Positions 1 to 6,200 are shown, counted from the first letter of the stretch. The stretch: DNA of 9,523 bases from Lachnospiraceae bacterium UBA1258 (GCA_002308235.1 DBVS01000115.1:1-9523); one strand, 5' to 3'. Notes: a model not told the origin generated them from the sequence alone. Translations and numbers: made by a program.

Positions 1-2
1 CA

Positions 3-119
3 ATTTACTCAGGTGGCTTCACAGATACAGACTCAGGTGCACTTGTATATCTTGTTGACATGGATGGATATGCAACCAAGTATACCGTATTCCCTTTATC
101 CCCCACTTTTTTCTCATAA
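3..119 (+). CDS. 3' end of an unidentified gene (partial, 5' end outside window)
   Basis: Frame 3 is open from the window edge to a TAA at 117-119 and encodes 38 residues ending in ...VYLVDMDGYATKYTVFPLSP-TFFS. The alternation of hydrophobic and polar residues (GALVYLVDMDGYATKYTVF) looks like real beta-rich protein, and the frame ends shortly before a non-coding leader. The final residues are encoded by a pyrimidine-rich run and are less protein-like. I do not recognise the family. It could be the C-terminus of a cargo or accessory gene of the element. The fragment is short, so the call is tentative. Confidence 0.4.
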   Translation: MYSGGFTDTDSGALVYLVDMDGYATKYTVFPLSPTFFS

Positions 120-402
120 TCCCCGGCTTGTGCTGTCGGGCGATATCAACAGCTTGTTAGCCACTTGACCATAGCATGGATCAGCTCCTAATGGACGCAA
201 GGACTACGAAAACTTTTACTAGGCGCTATGCTTAAAACTTTTCTTGCAAGTGCCTGCGGCATCCTTGACGTCCGGCGCATACCATGCAGGTCTTAACGTG
301 TCAACAATCAATAGAGTTGATATCGAACCTTGACAACTAAATCTCAACCGGAGCCTAAAACGCAAAAATCACGGGCGGTAAAGCCACAGGAAGGAGTCGC
401 AA
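120..402. other. Non-coding leader region of about 280 bases
   Basis: No convincing ORF is seen on either strand. It holds a 9-base direct repeat AAAACTTTT at 209-217 and 234-242, an inverted pair CCTGC/GCAGG at 253-257 and 286-290 enclosing several shorter complementary pieces, and an inverted pair TGTCAA/TTGACA at 299-304 and 330-335. The second copy of that pair (TTGACA) could serve as a -35 box, but no -10 box lies at normal spacing. The density of small inverted repeats would fit a structured 5' leader or an operator region for the two genes that follow. I do not recognise a named RNA family. Confidence 0.4.
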
Positions 403-690
403 ATGACAGTAGAAATCACAGGTTTCCAGTTCAAAGACGGTGAGTTACATCTCTTTGGTACGGATGCAGATGAAAGACACCTGCAAATGATCGAGAACAG
501 CAGGTGGGATGACGGAATGGAGCGCGAGTTTGAGTTCGTTTTCACAACAAAGTCTTATAAATACTTAATGACTTGGCTAGCAAAGCAAAAAGCAGTAAAA
601 GCTGCAGAGCCAAAAACCTTAAAAGAAGCGGTACACGCAGTACTTGGTACCGTAACAACAATATCCGGTAAATATCTGGAGCTCGCGTAA
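403..690 (+). CDS. Hypothetical protein, 95 aa
   Basis: Small soluble protein of unknown function. The start is well supported: a GGAAGGAG ribosome binding site at 389-396 lies six bases before the ATG. The N-terminal half (about residues 1-50) is acidic with alternating beta-type segments (TVEITGFQFKDGELHLFG, EREFEFVFTT). The C-terminal half is lysine- and alanine-rich and probably helical (KSYKYLMTWLAKQKAVKAAEPKTLKEAV). There is no signal peptide, membrane segment or catalytic motif. The next gene starts 56 bases downstream with its own ribosome binding site and the two are probably co-transcribed. It is likely an accessory gene of the mobile element. Confidence 0.72.
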   Translation: MTVEITGFQFKDGELHLFGTDADERHLQMIENSRWDDGMEREFEFVFTTKSYKYLMTWLAKQKAVKAAEPKTLKEAVHAVLGTVTTISGKYLELA

Positions 691-746
691 GCGGGCTCTT
701 GATTTTTATATGCTTAAGCCCAAGGGGCAGAAAGGAAAAATACGTT

Positions 747-1625
747 ATGGAAAAAATAATGATATCAGCAAACACAATGGAAGCTCGAGTAAGTGCGATC
801 AATAGCATCCTCGAAGAAAACGGTGCGGAATTCACAGCAGAATTTGTGAAGGTCTGGAAGAACAATCATGAGCTTGAAGGATATACCCTTCGGTCAGCAA
901 CACACAACTGCTCTCCTACCATTTATAGTGGAGAGTGGCTCAATGCAGATGATGAGAGTGTTGCAGCATATCTTATGAATCTTTACGATGAAAATGCTAT
1001 AGATTTCGATATAGCTTCGGTTCTTTCATGGGAATATATCCTTAAGAACGTTAAGCCTAAACTCATATCCGCTACAAATGCTGACGGGCTTAAGGCAAGG
1101 AACATAGTTACTGTACCTTTCCTTGATATGCTCATATCATTTTATATTCCCATTTCAGGGCTCCCGGGTAATGCAATGGGCTCTATTCAGGTTACGGAGA
1201 TGCTTCTTAAGAATGCTGATATATCTGTAGAAGAATTACATTCTATGGCACTAAAGAACCTTGAAAATGATATCAGGGTACAATCTATGGGTGAAATCCT
1301 GGCAGAAATGATGGGAAACACTTTTGATTCATGCGGTACGGAACTTCCGATGTATGTCATAAGTAATGTGTCCAGAGTGAACGGAGCAGCGGCCATTCTT
1401 TCAAAGAACACACTTAAAAGAGTTGGTGGACTCCTCGGAGAACATATAGCCATACTCCCCAGTTCTATTCACGAGTGTATTGCCATCGGCTACAGAACCG
1501 AGGACGATTTACACAGCATGATCGAAATGGTGCGCTCCATAAATGCTACTGTTGTCGATATAGATGATAGGCTCACGGACAACGTTTATATCTATGTGAA
1601 TGGGGAACTAAAGGCATTTACCTAA
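747..1625 (+). CDS. DUF5688 family protein, 292 aa
   Basis: I recognise this as a DUF5688 protein, a family of unknown function common in Lachnospiraceae genomes and their mobile elements. The most characteristic part is the C-terminal third: a PMYVISN...NGAAAILSKNTLKRVGGLLGEHIAILPSSIHECI stretch at about residues 201-245, then a helix and a final LTDNVYIYVNGEL strand (about 276-288). The N-terminal half is more divergent. The start chosen is the ATG at 747, eleven bases after an AGAAAGGA ribosome binding site (729-736). An upstream in-frame ATG at 699 would add 16 residues (MIFICLSPRGRKEKYV) but has no ribosome binding site and would translate through it. There is no transmembrane segment or signal peptide. 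It follows the 95-aa gene and ends just before a hairpin, so the pair forms a short operon convergent with rep. The molecular role is unknown. Confidence 0.8.
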   Translation: MEKIMISANTMEARVSAINSILEENGAEFTAEFVKVWKNNHELEGYTLRSATHNCSPTIYSGEWLNADDESVAAYLMNLYDENAIDFDIASVLSWEYILKNVKPKLISATNADGLKARNIVTVPFLDMLISFYIPISGLPGNAMGSIQVTEMLLKNADISVEELHSMALKNLENDIRVQSMGEILAEMMGNTFDSCGTELPMYVISNVSRVNGAAAILSKNTLKRVGGLLGEHIAILPSSIHECIAIGYRTEDDLHSMIEMVRSINATVVDIDDRLTDNVYIYVNGELKAFT

Positions 1626-1635
1626 GCAGAAATCA

Positions 1636-1657
1636 GGGGGAGTTTGAAAACTCCCCC
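1636..1657 (+). terminator. Hairpin between the convergent DUF5688 and rep genes
   Basis: A perfect 10-bp inverted repeat GGGGGAGTTT / AAACTCCCCC is separated by two bases (in practice nine pairs with a TGAA tetraloop). It begins ten bases after the DUF5688 stop. The sequence after it (ACTTTGTTC) is only moderately T-rich, so as an intrinsic terminator for the plus strand it is strong in stem and weak in U-tract. It may also limit read-through from rep on the other strand. Confidence 0.7.
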
Positions 1658-1670
1658 ACTTTGTTCATCC

Positions 1671-2822
1671 TTATATCTTATCAAATACACTTACAAGTTT
1701 GTACTGTGTTTGATTCTTCTTACTGTAATTGTTTGGCTTTCTATCTCCGGGAATGAATCCGGTTTCACGTCTATATTCCACGTTATAAATGTAATCCATA
1801 TCAAATAAAAGGATAGATGACAAGCGACGGTATAATTGTTCCCCTTTATCAGCTGTATTTAGTCTATAGGTGCTATAAAATGCTCCTGGACTATAGGGCG
1901 TTGTTACAAATATCGTTTTGCATGATAATGCTTTGTTCAGATATCTTGATGATATCGATACTTTTCCTCTTGAGAATGGATCAAAGAGGGCTAAAAGTTC
2001 AGAGTATGGTATTACTTCAGGTCTTAGTTCGTCAAGAATTATGACAGGCTCAGCCTGGTAGAACTGGAAAGGATCCCTTGTAGTCGTTGTTTTGTAATAC
2101 GGGACGCCCATTTCCTTTGCTAATGTTTCTGCCAAAAACGTTTTGCCTGTTTCGGATTCTCCGAAAAACCAGTGAACGGCTACTATTTCGTCATTTGCGA
2201 TCATCTGTGCATGTAATTCTTCAGATCTACGTTCAAGGAACAACTCATGGGCTTTTTTGAGCTTATCTGCCATTTTCGCATATTCAGATCCTTTAAGCCT
2301 GCTTTTGGCTTCTATAAGAGTTATTTCGCCGGTCGCAACCATGTCCAGGAGCGCGTTTTCCCTTACCACACTTAATAATATTACTTTTTCAGCAGTTTCC
2401 CTTATCATTCCAGCATAATCAAAATTAGCTGTTACTTCATCGGGGGAATACTGGTGTTTACCACTCGCATTTTTTGTTTCATGGATGAGATAAGCGAAGC
2501 CATTTTGGTACCTATCATTGAATATTTCAAATCGTTGTGGTTCATCCCCAATATAGTCAGCCAGACTATTAACAGAACGGGCATTCTCGAAATGAATCAT
2601 CAAATGAATATGCGGTTCGGCATGGGTTTTCCCATCTGGCTTTAGATCTTTATCATGAACAATGTATGCAATTTTATTCTTAGGCTCAGCTACATTATTA
2701 TCATCAATAAGGCCCAAGAAACGGTTGTATACGTCTTCTGGTGTCATATTGTTAGGAAGATGAGCTATTTGTTGTGTATACATAAAATTTCGACTTCTAA
2801 CTTTATCTTTCTGATGTGCCAT
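1671..2822 (-). CDS. rep: Rolling-circle replication initiator (HUH endonuclease plus SF3-type helicase), CRESS-like Rep
   Basis: A 383-aa two-domain initiator that would nick one strand at the element's origin, stay covalently joined to the 5' end and unwind DNA. Visible in order: an N-terminal HUH domain with motif EPHIHLMIHF (H71 and H73 are the metal-binding pair) and the nuclease motif QNGFAYLIHETKNASGKHQY with candidate catalytic Tyr111. This arrangement (YLIHE...KHQY...DEV) matches the Rep_2/RepB-type plasmid family. A linker helix region spans about 140-205. Next come a P-loop GESETGKT at 221-228, Walker B PVIILDEL at 259-266 and an FVTTPYSP segment near 305-312 in the motif-C position. 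HUH plus P-loop helicase is the architecture of eukaryotic CRESS-DNA virus Reps and related bacterial plasmid Reps; pMV158-type RepB lacks the helicase. The start has a strong ribosome binding site, AGGAGGG (2830-2836), seven bases before ATG. Family is confident; the exact subclade is not. Confidence 0.88.
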   Translation of the reverse strand: MAHQKDKVRSRNFMYTQQIAHLPNNMTPEDVYNRFLGLIDDNNVAEPKNKIAYIVHDKDLKPDGKTHAEPHIHLMIHFENARSVNSLADYIGDEPQRFEIFNDRYQNGFAYLIHETKNASGKHQYSPDEVTANFDYAGMIRETAEKVILLSVVRENALLDMVATGEITLIEAKSRLKGSEYAKMADKLKKAHELFLERRSEELHAQMIANDEIVAVHWFFGESETGKTFLAETLAKEMGVPYYKTTTTRDPFQFYQAEPVIILDELRPEVIPYSELLALFDPFSRGKVSISSRYLNKALSCKTIFVTTPYSPGAFYSTYRLNTADKGEQLYRRLSSILLFDMDYIYNVEYRRETGFIPGDRKPNNYSKKNQTQYKLVSVFDKI

Positions 2823-2867
2823 TGTGTTGCCCTCCTACGTATTTGTCAATGCTGTGAATGAAACTTT

Positions 2868-3009
2868 GACACAGATTTTGAATTGTGTCGGAGATAACAA
2901 GCCCCCTCCGCCACGCGTAACCGCTACATTTTATACAACTCGACACTGACACAGCACGAGGGCTTTCCGCTACGCTCCAGCCCTCGTGCTAACAGCAGTA
3001 AACGAGTTG
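2868..3009. repeat. Nested inverted repeats upstream of rep; candidate replication origin
   Basis: The 190-base gap between the 167-aa gene and rep contains a perfect 12-bp inverted repeat AGCACGAGGGCT (2953-2964) / AGCCCTCGTGCT (2979-2990) with a 14-base loop. Outside it is a second pair CAACTCG (2936-2942) / CGAGTTG (3003-3009). Other repeats are GACACAG at 2868-2874 and 2948-2954, its partial inverse TGTGTC at 2884-2889, and CCGCTAC twice (2921-2927 and 2968-2974, the second in the hairpin loop). A hairpin with a repeat-bearing loop and flanking short repeats immediately upstream of rep is the usual form of a rolling-circle origin. This is inference from position and shape; no nick-site consensus is recognised. 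Alternatives are a terminator of the upstream gene or an operator for rep. Confidence 0.4.
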
Positions 3010-3012
3010 AAA

Positions 3013-3516
3013 TTAAAACTTTATCCCGGGATAAGACGGGTATACATTGACCCATACCACAATTAAGATTTCCGCAGCTATTTCCCTTGCACCTTTAACA
3101 ATCACGCCAGCGGATAATGCAGGATAAAGAAACGCAAAATCTTTGCCTGTAGCTCTACCAATACCGTATCGGACCTTGTTATGGATGCTTGAATTCATCG
3201 TAGACACGATTTTATCCATAACTTCAGGAATACCGTTTCTTTCAAAATACGACTTTTGAATGCCAAATAAGACTTTGGTACAATGACACTTTTCGTCAAC
3301 GGCAATTTTCTTTATTTCGAAAGAATCAGGTCCTTTTATAGGAGCACAGAGCGGGAATGTCTGACCGCAGAAGATTTGTCCGAGATCAACTGCTACTTGG
3401 AAGGCAATGTCATGCAATATGCTATCGCGAATTGTCTTCCGGGTATTCTCGTTCTGATACCTGTATTTTTCATTGACATTGTGTAAATAATCCTTAATAA
3501 ACGTGAAAAGTTTCAT
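3013..3516 (-). CDS. Hypothetical protein, 167 aa, in the rep cluster
   Basis: Unrecognised protein. The start is good: TCCTCC at 3523-3528 on the plus strand gives a GGAGGA ribosome binding site six bases before ATG. The N-terminus is basic and aromatic (KLFTFIKDYLHNVNEKYRYQNENTRKTIRD), followed by helical segments with two Cys residues (CGQTFPLC at about 50-57, then CHC near 78-80). The C-terminal 50 residues contain a mildly hydrophobic stretch (ALSAGVIVKGAREIAAEILIVVWVNVYP) that is too interrupted for a confident membrane helix. It lies between the possible ssDNA-binding gene and rep on the same strand, so a role in replication or maintenance of the element is plausible but only by association. 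Confidence 0.68.
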   Translation of the reverse strand: MKLFTFIKDYLHNVNEKYRYQNENTRKTIRDSILHDIAFQVAVDLGQIFCGQTFPLCAPIKGPDSFEIKKIAVDEKCHCTKVLFGIQKSYFERNGIPEVMDKIVSTMNSSIHNKVRYGIGRATGKDFAFLYPALSAGVIVKGAREIAAEILIVVWVNVYPSYPGIKF

Positions 3517-3523
3517 TTTTTAT

Positions 3524-3570
3524 CCTCCATTTTTGGATACAGGGCGGGTCATTCCCGCCCCTCCATTTTT
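3524..3570 (-). promoter_or_regulatory. GC-rich hairpin flanked by a duplicated ribosome-binding-site segment
   Basis: Between the 136-codon frame and the 167-aa gene is a perfect 7-bp hairpin, GGGCGGG (3542-3548) / CCCGCCC (3554-3560), with a 5-base loop. The segment CCTCCATTTTT occurs on both sides, at 3524-3534 and 3560-3570. Read on the minus strand it is AAAAATGGAGG, and the copy nearer the 167-aa gene supplies that gene's ribosome binding site. There is no T-run after the hairpin in the minus direction, so an mRNA-stabilising or expression-tuning stem is more likely than a terminator. Confidence 0.5.
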
Positions 3571-3971
3571 CAGTTTTTTTTCGCTTGTGAGCTGGAAATC
3601 GCATCATTACCCAAAAGGATATCATCCTTTAGCCGTACATCCGCTGCCAATCCTGAAACGCCGGAATTACCATTCAATGCCCACGCCTTAAACTCTAGAC
3701 GGTCAAATTCGACTTTGACCACTGGGTCCTTGCCTACCTTGGCTTGTCGCAGCAGCTCCGTTTTAATCTCGTCCAAAGCGCTGAGAGTCTTTGCCTCGGG
3801 ATTTTGGAGTTTTACTCGCACGGTGGAATGCCCACGTGAAAGGATCTCCACGGAGTATGCGCATTCGCCGGTTTCCCGATTTGTGAAATTCGATACCGAA
3901 ATTGCTTGGAACCCATTACTGGAATTGGCAACTACGCATTCAGGTGTTAAATAAAGATCTTTGATTTTCAT
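3570..3971 (-). CDS. Hypothetical protein, 133 aa; possible ssDNA-binding-like protein
   Basis: First gene of the minus-strand replication cluster. I take the ATG at 3971, eight bases after an AAAGGAGG ribosome binding site (3981-3988). An in-frame GTG three codons upstream overlaps that site and is unlikely to be used. The protein is beta-rich with spaced strands (FQAISVSNF, CAYSVEILS, STVRVKLQNPEA, VVKVEFDRLEFKAWAL, SGLAADVRLKDD). That pattern, the size and the place beside a rolling-circle Rep resemble small OB-fold ssDNA-binding or DUF961-like proteins of integrative elements, but I see no diagnostic motif and this is inference. The C-terminus (NDAISSSQAKKN) is a flexible tail without the acidic tip of standard SSB. 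Confidence 0.68.
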   Translation of the reverse strand: MKIKDLYLTPECVVANSSNGFQAISVSNFTNRETGECAYSVEILSRGHSTVRVKLQNPEAKTLSALDEIKTELLRQAKVGKDPVVKVEFDRLEFKAWALNGNSGVSGLAADVRLKDDILLGNDAISSSQAKKN

Positions 3972-3988
3972 TCTATTCACCTCCTTTC

Positions 3989-4226
3989 ACCACAAATAAT
4001 CCCATACGACTTGTTCTCAACTGAGTGCAGAAAAACTATTTTTTTGAAAAATATTTCATAGAAACTTTCCTTAATAAAATCTTAAGAATTGTAAATAGCC
4101 GCCGCACTTCAATGTTATGTAAACTACACGGCATACAGTCAGCTTTCATTGGCCTATACAGTATCTAGGAAAGAAGACAGTGACCGCGTTCAATAAGCAG
4201 TAGTAACGACTATACAGTGTTCGTAG
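3989..4226. other. Intergenic region between the divergent replication and integrase clusters
   Basis: No gene is seen. AT-rich near 4030-4100. A 9-base direct repeat CTATACAGT occurs at 4154-4162 and 4210-4218, 56 bases start to start; the second copy contains TATACA, which could be a -10 box for the integrase operon, though only a poor -35 (TTCAAT or GTTCAA) lies upstream. Divergent promoters must lie here, since clusters on both sides are transcribed outward. The repeats could be regulator or recombinase arm sites. Confidence 0.4.
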
Positions 4227-4267
4227 AAGTGTACTTTTAAAAATTTTTCCTTTAGGGAGGTACACTT
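4227..4267 (+). promoter_or_regulatory. Inverted repeat bracketing the ribosome binding site of the integrase operon
   Basis: Perfect 8-bp arms AAGTGTAC (4227-4234) and GTACACTT (4260-4267) flank a T/A-rich loop that includes most of the ribosome binding site AGGGAGG (4254-4260). The right arm fills the space between that site and the ATG at 4271. If it folds in mRNA, the stem would hide or constrain the initiation region. As DNA, the arms could be an operator for a dimeric repressor. Either fits tight control of integrase expression. Confidence 0.6.
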
Positions 4268-4270
4268 CAA

Positions 4271-4732
4271 ATGAAAAACACTAACGGGCTTAGAAATGCA
4301 GGGACGGATTTTAAAGCAAAAAAAACACGATTTGATCGTCAAGGGTATATACAGGAGAACTTTTCAGAGAAGGAAATTGTGTATTTTGGCTACCTATTTG
4401 ACCATGCGATGCGTAATATGTACATTGAAGAACTTAAGCAACTTGAGAATGCAAAAGATGCGCCGAATACACTCGAACAAATTCGAAAAACCGGTATTGC
4501 AAGAAAAAGGAAGGATCTACTTGGAAAATATCTTGATTTGGTCGCGAGCGACTATTCCCCAGACTATTTAGAACAACTTGGGATTAACGATCATTATGCA
4601 ACAGATATATACGAATTTTTTCGATATATCCAAGAATTCTCGGATGAAATCAAAGGATTACCGGATATTATTCGTAAACATTTGCGTGCAAAGTTGTTGG
4701 ATCGAAATATAAGAAAACCGGGAGGGCATTAA
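4271..4732 (+). CDS. Hypothetical protein, 153 aa, translationally coupled to the integrase
   Basis: Unrecognised, mainly helical and charged protein. The ribosome binding site AGGGAGG (4254-4260) precedes ATG by ten bases. The N-terminus is basic (MKNTNGLRNAGTDFKAKKTRFDRQGY), the middle is a run of amphipathic helices (SEKEIVYFGYLFDHAMRNMYIEEL) and the C-terminus is again basic (IIRKHLRAKLLDRNIRKPGGH), so nucleic-acid contact is possible. Its TAA is one base from the integrase ATG, and the integrase ribosome binding site (GGGAGGG) lies inside the last codons, indicating coupled translation. Position before int would suit a recombination directionality or regulatory factor, but the length and sequence do not match any Xis I know, so function stays open. 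Confidence 0.72.
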   Translation: MKNTNGLRNAGTDFKAKKTRFDRQGYIQENFSEKEIVYFGYLFDHAMRNMYIEELKQLENAKDAPNTLEQIRKTGIARKRKDLLGKYLDLVASDYSPDYLEQLGINDHYATDIYEFFRYIQEFSDEIKGLPDIIRKHLRAKLLDRNIRKPGGH

Positions 4733-4733
4733 T

Positions 4734-5960
4734 ATGTGTACTCCCCTCTTAAACAATACATTATCCGTTTCGGAAAGAAACCTGTTGTCCGAAGCTTTAA
4801 ACCGTGGCATAATCAAGTTAGACAGCGTGCATGATGAGCTTATCGCAAGTAAAATATCCGAAATAAAGAAGTCTCATCCTTATGCAGTAACGCCTCCAAA
4901 CACACCCACCGGAAGATGGAGCACTTATTTTAAGGACCCAACTACCGGTAAACGCATTAATATCAAGGGCAAAACGGAGGACGAACTATACAGGAAGCTT
5001 CTCAACGTTTATTGTGCACAACAGAACCTTGACAATATCACATTTCATAATCTCTTTGAAGAATGGATAGATTATAAGACATATATGAGTAATAGCCCCA
5101 ACACGGTGTTGCGGCATAAGCAACGTTTTCAAAAGTACTTGGAGACATCATCGCTTGATCCGATGAGAATACGGCAGATTTCTGTTACTTCCTTGGAAAA
5201 AGAGTGTAATAAGATCATCGAAAAGTTTTGCCTTTCTTCCAAAGAATGGACGAATGTAAAGACTATTCTGAACGGGATGTTTTCGTATGCTATCCGCAAC
5301 GGATACTTGGATAAGAATCCACTGGATACAATGATTATCAGTAAAAAGTTTCGACAGATATGCAAGAAGACTGGAAAAACGGAAACATATAATACCGATG
5401 AACTCAAAGCTTTATTTAAGTATTTGGAAGAACAGTATGAGCAGACCAAGGACGTTACTTTCCTTGCTGTCAAATTGAACTTCTATCTTGGACTCAGAGT
5501 TGGCGAACTTGTTGCGCTTAAATGGGAAGACCGAATTGATTTCTCGCACCTTCACATTAAACGTGAAGAAGTAAGGAATCAGGATACCAATGAAGTCATG
5601 GTTGCCGATCATACAAAGACTAACACCGACAGGATTATCCCATTGGTGCCTAAAGCGATAAACATTCTTTTGAGAATACCTGATAATGGGAGCGAGTATA
5701 TGTTTACCCATGCAGGTGAAAGAATAAAAGCGCGAAAGATTAATTATGTTTTGAAGTGGTACGCAATCAGAAACGGTTTGCCGGTTAAATCCAGTCATAA
5801 GATTCGCAAAACTGTTGCATCACTTTTGAATGCTAACGGAGTTCCGATTGATACTATACGAGAAATCCTTGGGCATTCAAATTTAAGTACTACATATAAC
5901 TACATCTATAATCCGCTTACTGAAAAAGAGACATATGAAATGATATCCAAGGCTTTATAA
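4734..5960 (+). CDS. int: Tyrosine recombinase / site-specific integrase
   Basis: A 408-aa phage/ICE-type integrase that would join and excise the element by strand exchange at a short att core. Domains: N-terminal region (1-60); a beta-stranded arm-binding-like segment with GRWSTYFKDPTTGKRINIKGKTEDEL (60-85); SAM-like core-binding domain (about 100-200); catalytic domain (about 218-408). Catalytic residues are all visible: Arg255 in LGLRVGELVALKW, Lys295 in HTKTNTDRIIPL, His355 and Arg358 in SSHKIRKT, His381 in LGHSNLSTT, and the nucleophile Tyr390. Length and organisation match Tn916-like and phage integrases of Firmicutes. It is complete, starts one base after the preceding gene, and points at the 3' end of a tRNA-Thr gene about 135 bases away, the normal layout for an integrated element. 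N-terminal 50 residues are longer than in many relatives. Confidence 0.95.
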   Translation: MCTPLLNNTLSVSERNLLSEALNRGIIKLDSVHDELIASKISEIKKSHPYAVTPPNTPTGRWSTYFKDPTTGKRINIKGKTEDELYRKLLNVYCAQQNLDNITFHNLFEEWIDYKTYMSNSPNTVLRHKQRFQKYLETSSLDPMRIRQISVTSLEKECNKIIEKFCLSSKEWTNVKTILNGMFSYAIRNGYLDKNPLDTMIISKKFRQICKKTGKTETYNTDELKALFKYLEEQYEQTKDVTFLAVKLNFYLGLRVGELVALKWEDRIDFSHLHIKREEVRNQDTNEVMVADHTKTNTDRIIPLVPKAINILLRIPDNGSEYMFTHAGERIKARKINYVLKWYAIRNGLPVKSSHKIRKTVASLLNANGVPIDTIREILGHSNLSTTYNYIYNPLTEKETYEMISKAL

Positions 5961-6031
5961 CTGATTTAAATTGTTTCTAAAAACCAATCAATTTTCTTTT
6001 GTAAGTCTATTTTGAGACAAAACTTTTTCAG

Positions 6032-6055
6032 AACTGTCTTCAACTGTCTTCAACT
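6032..6055. repeat. Short tandem repeat between integrase and tRNA
   Basis: AACTGTCTTC is repeated twice head to tail (6032-6041, 6042-6051), with a third partial copy AACT. The period is 10 bases, about one helical turn, and it lies at the presumed element end between int and tRNA-Thr. That location would suit arm-type integrase binding sites. This is inference; a chance duplication is possible. Confidence 0.5.
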
Positions 6056-6064
6056 CCAAACAAC

Positions 6065-6091
6065 AAAAAAGCCCGTAAAATACGGGCTTTT
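6065..6091 (-). terminator. Bidirectional intrinsic terminator between tRNA-Thr and int
   Basis: Perfect 7-bp stem GCCCGTA (6071-6077) / TACGGGC (6081-6087) with an AAA loop, preceded by six A and followed by four T. On the minus strand it gives a stem plus a six-T run just after tRNA-Thr, a good terminator for that gene. On the plus strand it would also end int transcription, with a shorter T-run. Confidence 0.88.
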
Positions 6092-6095
6092 AGCA

Positions 6096-6130
6096 AGCTG
6101 ATGACGGGAATCGGACCCGTGACCTCCGCC
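6096..6130. other. Candidate attachment site at the 3' end of tRNA-Thr
   Basis: Elements carrying tyrosine integrases often recombine in the T-arm/acceptor or anticodon part of a tRNA and rebuild the intact 3' end. Here int lies immediately beyond the 3' end of a complete tRNA-Thr, so the core would be within this part of the tRNA. No second copy of the segment was found by eye elsewhere in the window, so the other att site, if real, is further left. Confidence 0.4.
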
Positions 6131-6168
6131 TTACCAAGGCGGTGCTCTACCGACTGAGCCACATCAGC
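6096..6168 (-). tRNA. tRNA-Thr (anticodon GGT)
   Basis: A full cloverleaf is readable on the minus strand. The acceptor stem is GCTGATG pairing with CATCAGC, the D-stem is GCTC/GAGC, the anticodon arm is CCGCC-TTGGTAA-GGCGG with anticodon GGT (Thr, reads ACC/ACU), and the T-arm is ACGGG-TCCGATT-CCCGT. The length is 73 bases with discriminator T; CCA is not encoded. The T-loop begins TCC rather than the usual TTC, so position 55 is C. It has its own promoter and terminator. Its 3' end faces the integrase gene, making it the likely integration target of the element. Confidence 0.95.
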
Positions 6169-6200
6169 ATTCCGTGCTGTCTTTCTTCAGCACGATGGAT

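Noticed and set aside
699..746. Upstream ATG as start of the DUF5688 protein
   Set aside because: The extra 16 residues are translated across a good ribosome binding site that serves the ATG at 747; no such site precedes 699.
5129..5798. Minus-strand open frames inside the integrase gene
   Set aside because: They lie fully within the well-supported int coding sequence and have no protein-like features or ribosome binding sites.
1..6095. Second copy of the tRNA-Thr 3' end as left attachment site
   Set aside because: I looked by eye for the acceptor/T-arm sequence and found no convincing copy left of the integrase. The site may lie outside the window or be short.
6174..6193. Hairpin GTGCTG/CAGCAC as a terminator or T-box upstream of tRNA-Thr
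   Set aside because: It is within the short pre-tRNA leader downstream of a clear promoter, has no T-run, and is far too small for a T-box. Most likely a removable 5' leader stem.
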